A stretch of DNA of 64,000 nt from Symbiodinium sp. CCMP2592. Lineage: Eukaryota; Sar; Dinophyceae; Suessiales; Symbiodiniaceae. Both the position numbers and the translations under genes were made by a program. The notes under the pieces were generated by a model. The model saw only the letters and a program-made list of their open reading frames with translations, ran no database searches and was not told where the DNA came from. The DNA is taken from the NCBI GenBank assembly GCA_905221615.1, contig CAJNDT010006001.1, positions 124,001 through 188,000 of the forward strand. Reading direction: 5' to 3'. Below are positions 54,001-63,254 of this stretch, one piece after another (the stretch's first letter is position 1; every line of letters begins with the position of its first letter).

Positions 54001-54774
54001 CAGCAGATAATTGTCCGTGACACGATCAGCTCAATGTGGCGGATCCGAGCCGAGCTACGAGCCCTTGCAGGTCACCCAAGAGATCCGGAGGACGTCCCCC
54101 CCCTGGGCACGCTGTGGAAGGCGTGGGCGACTACGGCAAAGCTCCAGGCTGTCACTCGCAACCTTCGTAAAGAATGCAGGAGAAGAAAGACCCTACGTAT
54201 CCTGGAGGCAGTGCAAGCGGATAATATCCATCAAGCTGCGAAGAAGTTTGCCCCCAAGCAGGCGAGGCGACGACTACAACTTCGATCTGAGGAAGGTCGC
54301 ATCCAGTCTCGGGAGGCGGAATTCAAGCAAATCAAAGACTACTTCATGTCTCTATTTTCGGGCCCACCGTGCACAGTCATCATGCTACCAGAGGACGTGT
54401 GCTTCACGATCGAGGAAGTCCATCGAGCCCTTGGCCGTCTCGCGGCGGGTAAGGCCATGCCCACCACAAGTGCTCACGCAGTGTTGTGGAAAACTGCGAT
54501 GATTCAGGTCGTACCAGCCCTGCAGCAGCAGATCAACTACTACCTGACCAAAGGCACCAGCACCCTGCCGGCCGGCTTTAACGTATCTGAGCTCATCCTC
54601 CTCCCAAAGCCGGGTAAGAATCTGTGCTCCCCTGACCAACTACGGCCAATCAACCTGCTCTCGCTACAGGCCAAAGTTCTAGGAGCGATGATCGCGGCCA
54701 GACTGCAGCCCTATGCGGTGAACTACCTTTTCAGGCTGTGCCTCAGTTTGCGTATGTTGGGGGCAGGTCTCTAA
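51010..54774 (+). CDS. LINE ORF: acidic N-terminus, APE-like endonuclease, start of reverse transcriptase
   Basis: The frame is open from 50230 and I prefer the ATG at 51010 (MADSSEEMEEVWVECP, in a CCATGG context). The N-terminal 300 residues are acidic and Pro/Ser-rich. The endonuclease runs from RVMTWNTGGLS (52951) through LFLQETCW, GDLNTP and TQIDFVIA to RHRPVHASI (about 53731). The last motif has Arg where Asp is usual before His. Coiled, basic sequence follows, then the RT fingers (ALGRLAAGKAM, LILLPKPGKN at about 54592, LRPINLLSLQAK). The frame ends at TAA 54772-54774 just after the RT sequence shifts to the next frame. Between about 51960 and 52890 another frame looks more protein-like, so this part may be frame-damaged. 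Confidence 0.72.
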   Translation: MADSSEEMEEVWVECPSMPPRPPSQALAGPPPPRPIQMEQAFVHRVARAVARELPGFVGPIICYAPWDRATLTSLRVTLEPMRSSDHGHPNVLRWGANGPREDEGGATEGPAAEDRQLSYMLSAAIADTLLRRGHPTEVILTRLDSDIVAPDTRVPMLTANIRRMAANETGDELALWTGSPTDDDTGNPTVIGEALNRSRYAGGGGLIPREHAEEITAELWADGTLAELLGDEAEDTGSTGTMMASGSSEPSTARPSTGNSGPRRGRRANADDDTAPPPTPKPKANRKSQPHLQRSVTNLRQHKLYHIGTPHRSILEHPAVSGADTRTVRNLKGPCSRELFRTIGRGRCTGQMGLGRKYLQDSLPLESLLMTLGDKIKSGAVLLKSRCMYLVHTPAVGIVQWPGRYSTTTLWKNLARASLSTCLVALCFLLVYHLMSQVCRILLLAYLQGDQLRPDTVILSSFLLVTACKCRHLLHHNMETCPPRCTNRATLPAVCLPHGRILSSSLSRPGPKSWGRCIRGNTISLRVSTFLFYIMIHTTKAMHATTDARVWFPEHHWNQEATSQVMTDHNWAKHGVSRHSAQVHPPGVIRKRALRRAYHRATRNPSGLTWYRGQQMHFSQLSSGDPGMLPRSKTRPVPNSRAHRRLRVMTWNTGGLSTTKYAEILEWLAEETDKGHPVDVLFLQETCWKQDMEYVTTPTNHSHISYHVIHSAGPDRTGIMCLLRKGMIPDSEIRHVSCLPGRMLHVRLYFEAPLDILGIYQYSWNPSKVSLEGHKVTALIKQRQKVWKLTEQWLRTVPKRHGCLIAGDLNTPAIEEPGICGPGVVTQQVQQKDQEAFQDILRLHRCCLLNTWTGTGLMQRTFIPPGEQGAQTGTQIDFVIARDDLADAAARRACPISTPFEPCSGCRHRPVHASIPMPRLPTKPKDTHIRQRPAQVQKAMADLQKKDHYLQLVAPALEMCAPTDSLDQILQQGWAQAQQKGHGPSEDGGLDSATQTQQIIVRDTISSMWRIRAELRALAGHPRDPEDVPPLGTLWKAWATTAKLQAVTRNLRKECRRRKTLRILEAVQADNIHQAAKKFAPKQARRRLQLRSEEGRIQSREAEFKQIKDYFMSLFSGPPCTVIMLPEDVCFTIEEVHRALGRLAAGKAMPTTSAHAVLWKTAMIQVVPALQQQINYYLTKGTSTLPAGFNVSELILLPKPGKNLCSPDQLRPINLLSLQAKVLGAMIAARLQPYAVNYLFRLCLSLRMLGAGL
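54726..54738 (+). other. Frameshift site in the LINE reverse transcriptase (CCTTTTCAG)
   Basis: Upstream coding uses one frame (…RLQPYAVNYLF) and downstream coding the -1 frame (QAVPQFAYVGG). Slipping back one base on TTTTC, or restoring one T, joins them into a normal RT. It is either a 1-nt deletion, a programmed -1 site with Phe-tRNA slippage, or an assembly error. Confidence 0.75.
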
Positions 54775-56652
54775 GTATGGCGCTTGAGCGCGTGGCGAGC
54801 CACTGCGCAGTGGTGCGAAAGCTGCTGGGAGATCAGGCGACCAACCTCCACGCCAGACGGGCTGGGAGACGAGCAGCACAGGTGTGTGGGGGAGTGCACC
54901 TCTCGCTTGATATCTCCAAAGCGTATGACAGGGTGCCGTGGAGCGACTTAGTCCTTGCATTGCGTGAGGCGGAAATACCGGAGGCCCTCATCGAACTGAT
55001 CCTGCTCATTCACCAGCAGGCCCAGATCCGTGTGACACATGGCGATTGCCAAGCCCACCTATCTTTGGGCCGAGGTTTGAGACAAGGATGTGGATTGGCC
55101 CCCATCTTATGGACAATCTATTCGAGCTGGCTGCTCAGACGACTCCATAAACCGCCGCTGCTCGACATCACGTCAAGCAACACAACATATGCAGATGACT
55201 TTCATTTTGGCTGGACCATACGCACAGGCCGGGACATGGAGGACGCGTACAACTCCATGAAACATATCCTCAAAGGCCTTAGGGACCGTGGGGTACTAGT
55301 CAGCATTGAAAAGACGGTTGCCCTCATTGAGCTCCAGGGCCCGGGTGCAGCAGCCTGCCTCTCCAGATACCTGGTGGAAAGACCACAATGGAAGGGCAAG
55401 TTCCTCAAGTTCACAATTCATGGCATGCCAGAATATGTCAAAGTGGTTGCCAAACACACATACCTAGGCATGATCATCAGCTTCAAGAAGCACGACCAGG
55501 AGACGGCCAAACACCGTATGGACCTGGCCAAAGGGGCCTACTCAAGGCTGGCTGTGATCCTCAAGTGCCGCGATGTGTCGGTTAGATTTGGACTTCTTCT
55601 CTGGCAAGGCACGATCCTACCAACCTTGCTACACGGACTGGACTGCACAGGGCTTCCACCGCACGAGGCCTCACAGATGATGATCATGTACTTCAAACAA
55701 GCCAGGGCGATTGCCAACTCGTTCAGCATGTTCACCCATGAATCCCACCAGGACTTTGCCCGCCGACTGCGACTACCTGACCCCCTTCGTCGTCTTATCC
55801 AGGCTCTAGATCGACGCACTCAGGCAGACTCAAATTGCCCGGTGCTCCTTCGCCCAGGTGACGCACAACTACAATGGCGAGCCTTTGTGAGGGGCCAGAT
55901 TCTGGAAGCCAGGGCATCCTGTGACAACATAGGCAAGACTCCTCCTGGTAACCACCTGCAGCTTGTACAAGACATTCTTCCGGAACAGCACTGTTGTGAC
56001 GTATGCGGACTGGCCTATGGCACGCAGGCTGCCCTCAAACGACATGTGTTTCGACAACATATGGATGAGGAAACCCAACTCCAAACTGTGACTGAAAACC
56101 GTCGTGTCTTACGAGGGGAGGCTATGTCACATGCCAAAGACGGTATGCCACTCTGTAGACACTGCAATCATGCATTCACGACCTGGCCAGCATTCTTCTA
56201 TCACATCAATGCTAGGAGTTGCCCTGCTCTCCAAGCTCTGTTTGAAGCTGGCTCCACCGCTACGCATGCACCTGTGGAGAGCGATGCTATCATTGAGAAT
56301 CCCGAGATCATAAAACTTGCAGGCAATTGCTCGTGGAGGGACCTGGCCTTGCACCCCAATGTTCGCAACAAGCACCAGCATTGCCCAGAGTGCAACTTGT
56401 GGACAGTTAAGCATCAGTATGTCAAGAGACACATGCTTCTCAAGCATCCTGCTCAAAGGGCCCTGATTGAACGCAGTGAGGAACTCATTGTACAGAGCGA
56501 CCTGAGCATCACCAATCCTTGTCAGTACTGTGGCCTCGTCTATCAACGCAAATCTGCGCATCTTAAGGCATGCATCGGCATCTTCAGTGGGGTATACCTT
56601 CACCTTAGGATAGCCAGAGGACGCCCTCTACAAGACCTCATCATCAAAGGTG
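54738..56652 (+). CDS. LINE reverse transcriptase core and C2H2-type zinc-finger array
   Basis: Continues the RT from VPQFAYVGGRSLSMALERV: SLDISKAYDRVPW (catalytic Asp codon 54909), GLRQGCGLAP (near 55074) and YADD at 55188-55199 give the three RT active-site blocks. The thumb follows (YLGMIISFKKH). Four Cys/His fingers lie at 55989 (CDVCGLAYG...H...H), 56157 (CRHCNHAFTTW...H...C), about 56385 (CPECNLWTVKHQYVKRHMLLKH split as C-x2-C...H) and 56520 (CQYCGLVY...H...C). They probably bind nucleic acid. No stop ends this frame; it stays open to 58589 through the next ORF and into the USP region. Its own start is only the frameshift site. Confidence 0.82.
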
Positions 56653-57756
56653 ATGACCATGGAAGTGGATGCCGAGCCTGTGAGGCAGATGACGGAGGCG
56701 ACCAAGGAACTGGAGCTGCTTCGAGCGCTTGCGCCCCCGGAGGTGACCAATCAGCCAAACAGGTCAGTGAACCCCGGGACGGTGGAGGAGCCCTTGGAAA
56801 GAGCTCAGGATTCCTGGTTTGGCGAGCCTCAGCCCAAGTACCACAAGGACGGCAACAAGGGCAGCGAAGGCCGAGGCAAAGGAGGACCGGAAAAGCGAGC
56901 GAGGGATCAGGAGACCTACGACACCTCCTGGCAAAGCCAAAACTCTTGGCCAAGCCAGTGGCGGGGACAATGGGAGAACCACGCTCAGAAGGGCAAGAAC
57001 AAGGGCAAAGGCAAGGGCAAGAGCAAGAGGCAACCCTACCCCCACCACGACCCATGGAGTGGCGAAGAGATGCCGGAGGAGTGCAAGGCCATGATCAACA
57101 TGATGGCGAACATGATCCTTCGGCAGGAAGCCCAGATCTTGATACAACGGCAAGACACTGCCTTCGTGGTTTTCATGCAGACCCACATGGAGGACAGCGT
57201 GGCGAAATCCACTTACACGCTGGCGCAGAAGTGGCATGCCATGAAGGCCAAGGAACCGGAGAAGCTGTCGTCCCCGATGAGGGTGCTACTCTTCCAGCAC
57301 TTTATCAAGACGGTGATCGAGAAGGTCGACAAGATGGTGTCTACCCCCTCGGCAAGATCAACGGCGGCGTCCTTGGGTTGGATGAACGACGAGGGCACCC
57401 AGATCAACGGAGTCAAATGGGACGCGGAGAATCGAACACACACCAAGGACACCACGGTCAACCCTTTGGCAACAGAGGAAGTCCAAGCGGCCTTGGCGGA
57501 GATCCTGATCAAATGCCCCCAGGACTTGGTGGTGTCAAGATACCATGCGACAAGGAAACTGGCCTCGGACTACCAGTCACCGACATTGACGATGATGCTC
57601 GAGATTGGCAATCGGGTGGAGGCTGCGCAGGCAGTCTGGCGACGACTTCATCAACTGGAGCGCTCGGCATGCTGGGTAGCGGCAGGTACGTTCCTCCGGG
57701 CGGAGACCATGCACAGGAGTGCACTGGGACAAAAGCTGGCAGCCCTCACGAAATAA
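56653..57756 (+). CDS. LINE overlapping ORF: Lys/Gly-rich protein, unknown function
   Basis: 367 codons from ATG 56653 (second ATG 56659 in CCATGG) to TAA 57754. Acidic start (MEVDAEPVRQMTEATKELEL), then a basic low-complexity region KGKNKGKGKGKSKRQ near 56990-57033, then a helical domain (ECKAMINMMANMILRQEAQI ... LFQHFIKTVIEKVDKMVST ... VEAAQAVWRRLHQLERS). It resembles an RNA- or ribonucleoprotein-binding, Gag-like ORF, but no family is recognised. It overlaps the RT frame, which is open throughout, and the USP ORF by 88 nt. Confidence 0.65.
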   Translation: MTMEVDAEPVRQMTEATKELELLRALAPPEVTNQPNRSVNPGTVEEPLERAQDSWFGEPQPKYHKDGNKGSEGRGKGGPEKRARDQETYDTSWQSQNSWPSQWRGQWENHAQKGKNKGKGKGKSKRQPYPHHDPWSGEEMPEECKAMINMMANMILRQEAQILIQRQDTAFVVFMQTHMEDSVAKSTYTLAQKWHAMKAKEPEKLSSPMRVLLFQHFIKTVIEKVDKMVSTPSARSTAASLGWMNDEGTQINGVKWDAENRTHTKDTTVNPLATEEVQAALAEILIKCPQDLVVSRYHATRKLASDYQSPTLTMMLEIGNRVEAAQAVWRRLHQLERSACWVAAGTFLRAETMHRSALGQKLAALTK

Positions 57757-58589
57757 GGGCACTACAGCTGGGGAACCGGGGCAACTACTGCTACTCCAAT
57801 GCGGCATTGAAGTGCTTGATGTATGTTGCTGTATTTAGGGGCGGCCTTGAGACGATGTTTGATGGGGCCATGCTCAAGTTCATCCGGGGAGTGCTTGAGC
57901 AGAAGGGGACCACACACCTGTGGAGCCAACCATTTTGGATGGCTATGATGAGCAAATGGCGGGAACCTGCACGCCAACATGATTGTGCAGAATTCCTGGC
58001 ACACTTTCTGCGGGAACAGAGGTTTACTGCGGACCAAATGCTGCTGTACTGGCAAGCTCGCTCATCTCGGGCTGGTGAGCCAATGATAGTGGACGGGGGT
58101 GAGTCTGCGCCAATCCTCATCCAGCCTCCCGAAAGAGTGAGTTCGGACCATCTGTACAGTACGAGTGTGCAAGAACTTATCAATGAATGGCGAAATCAGG
58201 ATTACGCACATGCGGCCACAGTCCCGCCAGCAGTGCTCGCCATACAAGTGGGGAGATTTAGGTACCAGGCTGCTGAGGGTCACAGTGTGAAGCGCCGTTT
58301 CGCTGTTATCCCTGAACCGTGTATCAAGCTGCCATGCTTTGAGGATGGTGTTGAAACTTACGATACTGTCTTTCACCTTCGTGCAGCACTGGTACACCAG
58401 GGCCCCTCTCTCCAATGTGGCCATTATACTGTTATCTTGTTTGATGGTGTTGATAATTGCGAGTATTGGATTGCTGATGATGACATGCCGGCTTATCGGA
58501 CCTCGTATGACACTGTTGCTAATCGCTTTCAAGATATCTACATGCTTTTCTATACGAAGCTGGCGAGCCACAACGAGGTTTTGCTTTAG
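57669..58589 (+). CDS. LINE-encoded ubiquitin-specific protease (peptidase C19)-like domain
   Basis: 306 residues from ATG 57669 (same frame as the RT), stop TAG 58587-58589. All USP boxes are present in order: Cys box LGNRGNYCYSNAALKCL, with catalytic Cys codon at 57789; QHDCAEFLAHFL at 57975, the QQD-E-F box; His box LQCGHYTVILFDG, with catalytic His codon at 58422; then EYWIADDDMPAYR and the closing strand IYMLFYTK. The finger subdomain is short. Known family role: hydrolysis of ubiquitin isopeptide bonds. Here it may remove ubiquitin from the element's proteins or host factors, or process the polyprotein; this is inference. It could be translated alone or as a fusion with the RT. Confidence 0.82.
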   Translation: MLGSGRYVPPGGDHAQECTGTKAGSPHEIRALQLGNRGNYCYSNAALKCLMYVAVFRGGLETMFDGAMLKFIRGVLEQKGTTHLWSQPFWMAMMSKWREPARQHDCAEFLAHFLREQRFTADQMLLYWQARSSRAGEPMIVDGGESAPILIQPPERVSSDHLYSTSVQELINEWRNQDYAHAATVPPAVLAIQVGRFRYQAAEGHSVKRRFAVIPEPCIKLPCFEDGVETYDTVFHLRAALVHQGPSLQCGHYTVILFDGVDNCEYWIADDDMPAYRTSYDTVANRFQDIYMLFYTKLASHNEVLL

Positions 58590-58739
58590 GGCACCAGTGC
58601 CGAAAACCTCCTCTCCTGGGAGGGTTCAACACAGATGTGCAATGCACAGCGCCAACAGAGCGCCGGGCTTCGAAGCTTGTCTGCATTTTCGTTCGCTGAA
58701 GCCGGATCTTCTGCAACGCCGAAAGTGAAAAAGTGAAAA

Positions 58740-58960
58740 GTAATGTGCGTGTCGTGTGTAATGTGTGTAATGTGTGTATGTATGTGTGTATGTATATGTA
58801 TCTGTATATGTGTATGCATATGCATAAGCATATGTGTATGTACTGTATATGTCTATGTCTAGGTATAAGTATATGTGCAGATGTGTAGATGTGTAGATGT
58901 GTATATGTGTATGTATATATATATATATATGTATATGTATCTATGTACAATACATGTATA
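58740..58960. repeat. TGTG/TATG/TA microsatellite flanking the LINE (3' side)
   Basis: Continues the tract that the LINE interrupted; starts with the target-duplication copy GTAATGTGCGTGT. Confidence 0.85.
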
Positions 58961-59160
58961 CGACTTCTGTCTTTTCCAGGGATGCCGTTTGCGAAACTTA
59001 TGCTCTTGACATCTTTCAGGTTTCTGGTGGAGCTCTTCAGTACCGCACCGAGACTGAGGCGGATTGATGCGCAAGTCATATTGATAGCCAGGCTTAGACG
59101 TAGAAGAACAAGTAAAGGGTACAGCCAAAAGCCAAATGGCCGCCACCTGGATTTCTAGAA
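58961..59160 (+). other. Possible 3'-terminal exon of the CCCH gene
   Basis: After the pyrimidine-rich acceptors CTTTTCCAG (58979) and ATCTTTCAG (59020), an open frame reads FLVELFSTAPRLRRIDAQVI then a basic tail ending at TAG 59158. It could close the CCCH gene downstream of the LINE-bearing intron. Weak evidence. Confidence 0.3.
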
Positions 59161-59811
59161 GTTTCGCTCTCTAGTTTCCAGCCAGCGCCACATTCTTCAT
59201 CCACAAAGTGCCAAAGAATATGAACAAATGGGTCAACCTGGCTGGAGGGCCAAACCCGAAAGCGTTTGCGTGTCGATTACATGAGCGGGCTTTGTAACCC
59301 TTGAACTGCAAAGCAATAGCTCTGAAGATGAAACGCTGGACCCTCATCCGAAGCACGAAGCCCTACATGGCACCGTAGCCTTTGGATTTTGCATCGCATG
59401 GACGTTGATCCCCAACTTCAACAAGCACTGGCCCGAAGTGCAAACACCCTGTGGGGATTCTTCCTTAGCTTGCCGCCCTGCAGAATTTGTGCGACATGCA
59501 AGTACTTGCGAGTGGCAGTTCTGACTTCCATCCCCTACGATGGCCCTACTTTCCTCATTTTCAGGAGCCGACGTCCTGTGGAACGCTGGCAAGCCGACGC
59601 GTGCCTTCAAGTACTCACGCTGCGAAGCCATTCCACGTATTGCTGTGCTTTACGCTCATGCTTCGATGCTCTACTTTGCGTTTCCAGATTCGAGGAACGA
59701 CGACCATGCAAACGGAATCGGAGGCCAGGCGTTGTCAAGGAAAACGAACTCCTGACGGTGCACCATTAGCAGAAACATGTCTCTGCCATGATCTGTGGGG
59801 GCGGGGGGGGT
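59161..59811 (+). other. Open, repeat-poor region with small unassigned ORFs
   Basis: Overlapping frames are open. The most protein-like is 59540-59755 (MALLSSFSGADVLWNAGKPT ... YAHASMLYFAFPDSRNDD), 71 residues, ATG to TGA. Another lies at 59389-59769. No domain, and no splice context that decides between them. Confidence 0.25.
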
Positions 59812-59927
59812 CTACTTAAAGGATCATGGGACTTAGTAACTTAGGTTATAATCAGGGTAACTATACATATAACCCCAATTAAGGTACTTATAACCTTACT
59901 TACTAAGTCCCATGATCCTCCAAGTAG
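59812..59927. repeat. MITE-like element, family P2, best-preserved copy
   Basis: CTACTTAAAGGATCATGGGA pairs with TCCCATGATCCTCCAAGTAG; the arms then continue as TAGTAACTTAGGTTATAA and TTATAACCTTACTTACTA. No clear target duplication. Confidence 0.85.
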
Positions 59928-60032
59928 CCCCGAAGTTCGGGGAGGCGCCTGCGCCGCCTACTTCGTTCTGGTTATGAGTTCTGCAGAGGCCGGAGCTCCA
60001 GTTTTTCGAAAGGCACTCTTCACATGAAGCTC

Positions 60033-60132
60033 GGGGGTTTCCGAAAATAGGGGACCCTAATATAGTACCCTAAATAGTAGGATCCTTACTACAAGGACCC
60101 GTAAATGAGGTACCCTATTTTCGGAAACTCCC
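60033..60132. repeat. MITE-like element, family P1
   Basis: GGGGGTTTCCGAAAATAGGG pairs with CCTATTTTCGGAAACTCCC. Confidence 0.8.
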
Positions 60133-60228
60133 AAGTGATGTGAACCACGTGAATTCCAAAGGATGCTCCGCGACTGCTGACCCGCTTCAGGCCCCTGGAC
60201 AGACTGGGGTTTAGGGATGTCGGGGTTT

Positions 60229-60343
60229 CCCAGAGACTCCCATATCAACGTCCCTTAATTAAGGATATACAAAAAAATAATACGAGGATCCCCAAATATC
60301 ATTTAAGGTATATCCCTGAATCGAGGGATGTTGGAGTCTCTGG
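60229..60343. repeat. MITE-like element, family P3
   Basis: CCCAGAGACTCCCATATCAA pairs with GGGATGTTGGAGTCTCTGG. Confidence 0.7.
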
Positions 60344-60424
60344 TTTAGGATTGGAATGTCAGTACGACGTCGGGTGACCCATCGCATCACGAAGCCCCGC
60401 AGTCCTGACAGCAGAACTGAGAAC

Positions 60425-60512
60425 GAGGGCTTAGGGGTTTAGGGCTTAGGGGTTTGGGGTTTAGGGTTTAAGGTTTAGGCTATATCGACGGTTTAGGGTT
60501 TAGGGTTCAGGT
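60425..60512 (-). repeat. Telomere-like (TTTAGGG)n tract
   Basis: About nine TTTAGGG or TTAGGGG units, interrupted by CTATATCGACGG. Confidence 0.75.
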
Positions 60513-60737
60513 CATGCACTGCTTGTACGCAGGTCTCGTGTGACGCTGCGGAACCAGCGTCGAGACTTTCTGAAGCAAGGACTGAATCTCTCCTTGAGTC
60601 CTCTGGTACACAGTCCTCGAGGCACCTGCAGCATCGTAGCAATCATCCGAAGAAAGTTGGAGTAGATGTGTTAGTCGAAAGCGAAGTAGCAGTAGCGGTA
60701 GCCGTCTTTGGGGATTTGTTGTTGCGGCTGCTGCTGC

Positions 60738-60955
60738 ATGTTGCTAGTGTTCTTGTTTTGCGTCTTCAGTTTTGTTGGTCGGTACTTGTCCCGGCAGAAT
60801 GTCAAAGCATTCGCTGACCGGAAACTTGGGCGTGCTCCTGGTGGAACGCTAAATACGTGGTACGAAACGCGCAGCCTTCCGTATCACGTCAAAGCAAAAC
60901 GATCACCTGTAACCCTCAACCCCACCGCGTTGGTTGCCGGCACAACTTCATCTCT
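60738..60955 (+). CDS. Possible exon encoding a signal anchor, unrecognised
   Basis: From ATG 60738: MLLVFLFCVFSFVGRYLSRQ, one hydrophobic helix, then a basic hydrophilic stretch (VKAFADRKLGRAPGG ... YETRSLPYHVKAKRS) that runs into a telomere-like tract. A GT at 60909 could be a donor. Could be the first exon of a membrane or secreted protein. Low support. Confidence 0.25.
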
Positions 60956-61055
60956 TACGCCCCTAAACCCTAAACCGTAAGCCCTAAACCCTATACTCTT
61001 TGGTTCTTCTTGATTTATTGGTAACCCTAAGCCCTAAACACTAAACACTAAACCG
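60955..61055 (+). repeat. Telomere-like (CCCTAAA)n tract
   Basis: Two short blocks of CCCTAAA around TATACTCTTTGGTTC. Confidence 0.65.
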
Positions 61056-61125
61056 GGGTTGTGCAGGCGATGCGGTCGCAACCGCTGCCAGGGTTCCAGT
61101 CACTTTGCAGGGCCACCTGCCGGGG

Positions 61126-61349
61126 TTTTGTTAGGGAATTTAGTTTAAGTTACCATAGTCTAATCTAATAGGTATCTATGGTTAAGGAATTTAGGTTAAG
61201 TTACCATCATAGGGGTCTATAGTACATGATATGGTTTTTTTATTATAGTTTAAGTTACCATAGTATGGATCTATAGTAAAGAGTATGGTTTCTAACATGG
61301 TTTCTTTATTATGGTAACTTAAAATATTCCTTAACAAGAACCCAGCCTG
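61126..61349. repeat. P4 MITE-like element with internal duplication
   Basis: Left arm GGAATTTAGTTTAAGTTACC and right arm TCCTTAACAAGAACCCAG match 37026-37130. The inner part TTTAAGTTACCATA...GATCTATAGTA is present about three times. Confidence 0.72.
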
Positions 61350-61499
61350 TCTGGCCCGGTCTCGTTGCGTGAGGATTCGAAGGAGGAGTGTCGCTACCAC
61401 CATCGGGGGGTCCTGCACCTGGGAAGTTTGCAGAGTGCATCACATGACCACCTGTGTGCACTGTCTTAGTCTGATGGAGCCGGCTGCTGCATCCCTATA

Positions 61500-61640
61500 A
61501 CATCAATCTCGTACCATCATATACTCGTATAATACATATGCTGTATTTATATGCGATTATAGCATAATATACTGTAACCATATACTATTATCATATAACA
61601 CATACTGTAGTTTATACTGTAACCATATACCTAGCACTTT
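61500..61640. repeat. AT-rich island
   Basis: CATATACTATTATCATATAA-type words. Confidence 0.45.
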
Positions 61641-61754
61641 CCACTTTTGAAGTCTTGGAGCAGATGGAGAGTTGCAACGCACTGAGGTGAGCAATGCCCG
61701 TGAAGACCTCTTGTGCCCAGGGTGCTTTCAGCCAAGTGCAAGGCATCTGGTCGT

Positions 61755-62550
<796 letters not shown>

Positions 62551-62644
62551 CTGAAGGCCGGTTTCCAAGGCAGGACACTTCCGGACACAATGCCCGGGTT
62601 GTATGCTGATGTTGAGAGTGATACGGTTGAATTTAGAAATCCTG

Positions 62645-62713
62645 CATTCCCAATAATAAGGACTATACCAGAATTCCCCATAGTTTAGGGTCCTTAACGT
62701 AATGCAGGATTTA
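62645..62713. repeat. Short inverted repeat (MITE-like)
   Basis: AAATCCTGCATTCCCAATAA pairs with AATGCAGGATTT at the right end; total about 70 bp. Confidence 0.65.
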
Positions 62714-63060
62714 TATCATCACCGGTACATCCTTGGCTGCAGTGTTCCATGCGTTGGAAGTTTCATTCCTTGGAGAGTTGTTCCTCTTTCCCCCTGTTGT
62801 ACGTTTCGACTTGTAAATGACACTTGGCTGACAGATTCATCTGGGCGCGAAGATGGAATCAGGTTTTTCGGAGTAGCTTTTATGAACCCAGCGCTGAGGC
62901 TCTTCCACGCCACACCCACGCAGAGAATGACCGGTGTCTTTCTTTGATTCTAAAGCCCTATACCCGAAACTCCACAAGACTCCATAACCCCAAACCCGAA
63001 GCAGGAGGACACAGCCCCTCAACAAAAAGCCCTGAAACCAAGCGAGCACGAAGACTGTAA
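62714..63060 (+). other. Coding-like stretch, unassigned
   Basis: WARRWNQVFRSSFYEPSAEA near 62845, or alternatively DGIRFFGVAFMNPALRLFHA in the next frame. Runs into telomere-like variants. No family seen. Confidence 0.18.
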
Positions 63061-63089
63061 CCCCTTCCTTGCTATAAGCCCTTAACGGA

Positions 63090-63240
63090 TCCCTTGAATT
63101 AAAGGAAACCCTACACCCTCTAATACCCTTATGGTACCCTAAACCCTATAGGTCCCTTAAAGGAGCCGTTATAGATCCCTTAAAGGATCCCTTGAATTAA
63201 AGGAAACCCTTGTAGCTCCCGTCAAAGGAACCCCCAAACC
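63090..63240. repeat. GGATCCCTTGAATTAAAGGA tandem repeat
   Basis: Two copies of CGGATCCCTTGAATTAAAGG-like units and several GATCCCTTAAAGGA words. Same family as 9935-10045. Confidence 0.65.
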
Positions 63241-63254
63241 TTACTCTCCTAAAT

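Larger units (their letters stand above)
50159..58739 (+). mobile_element. Full-length LINE-type (non-LTR) retrotransposon with USP-like domain
   Basis: 8.58 kb bounded by the direct repeat GTAATGTGCGTGT at 50146-50158 and 58740-58752, the expected target-site duplication. The 3' end is a short A-rich tail of GTGAAAAA-type repeats. Order: poorly resolved 5' part; ORF1 start near 51010; APE-like endonuclease about 52940-53760; reverse transcriptase about 54400-55600 with a frameshift at 54729; four zinc fingers 55989-56573; overlapping ORF 56653-57756; USP-like domain 57669-58589. No RNase H domain was seen. It sits in sense inside an intron of the CCCH gene. Confidence 0.85.
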
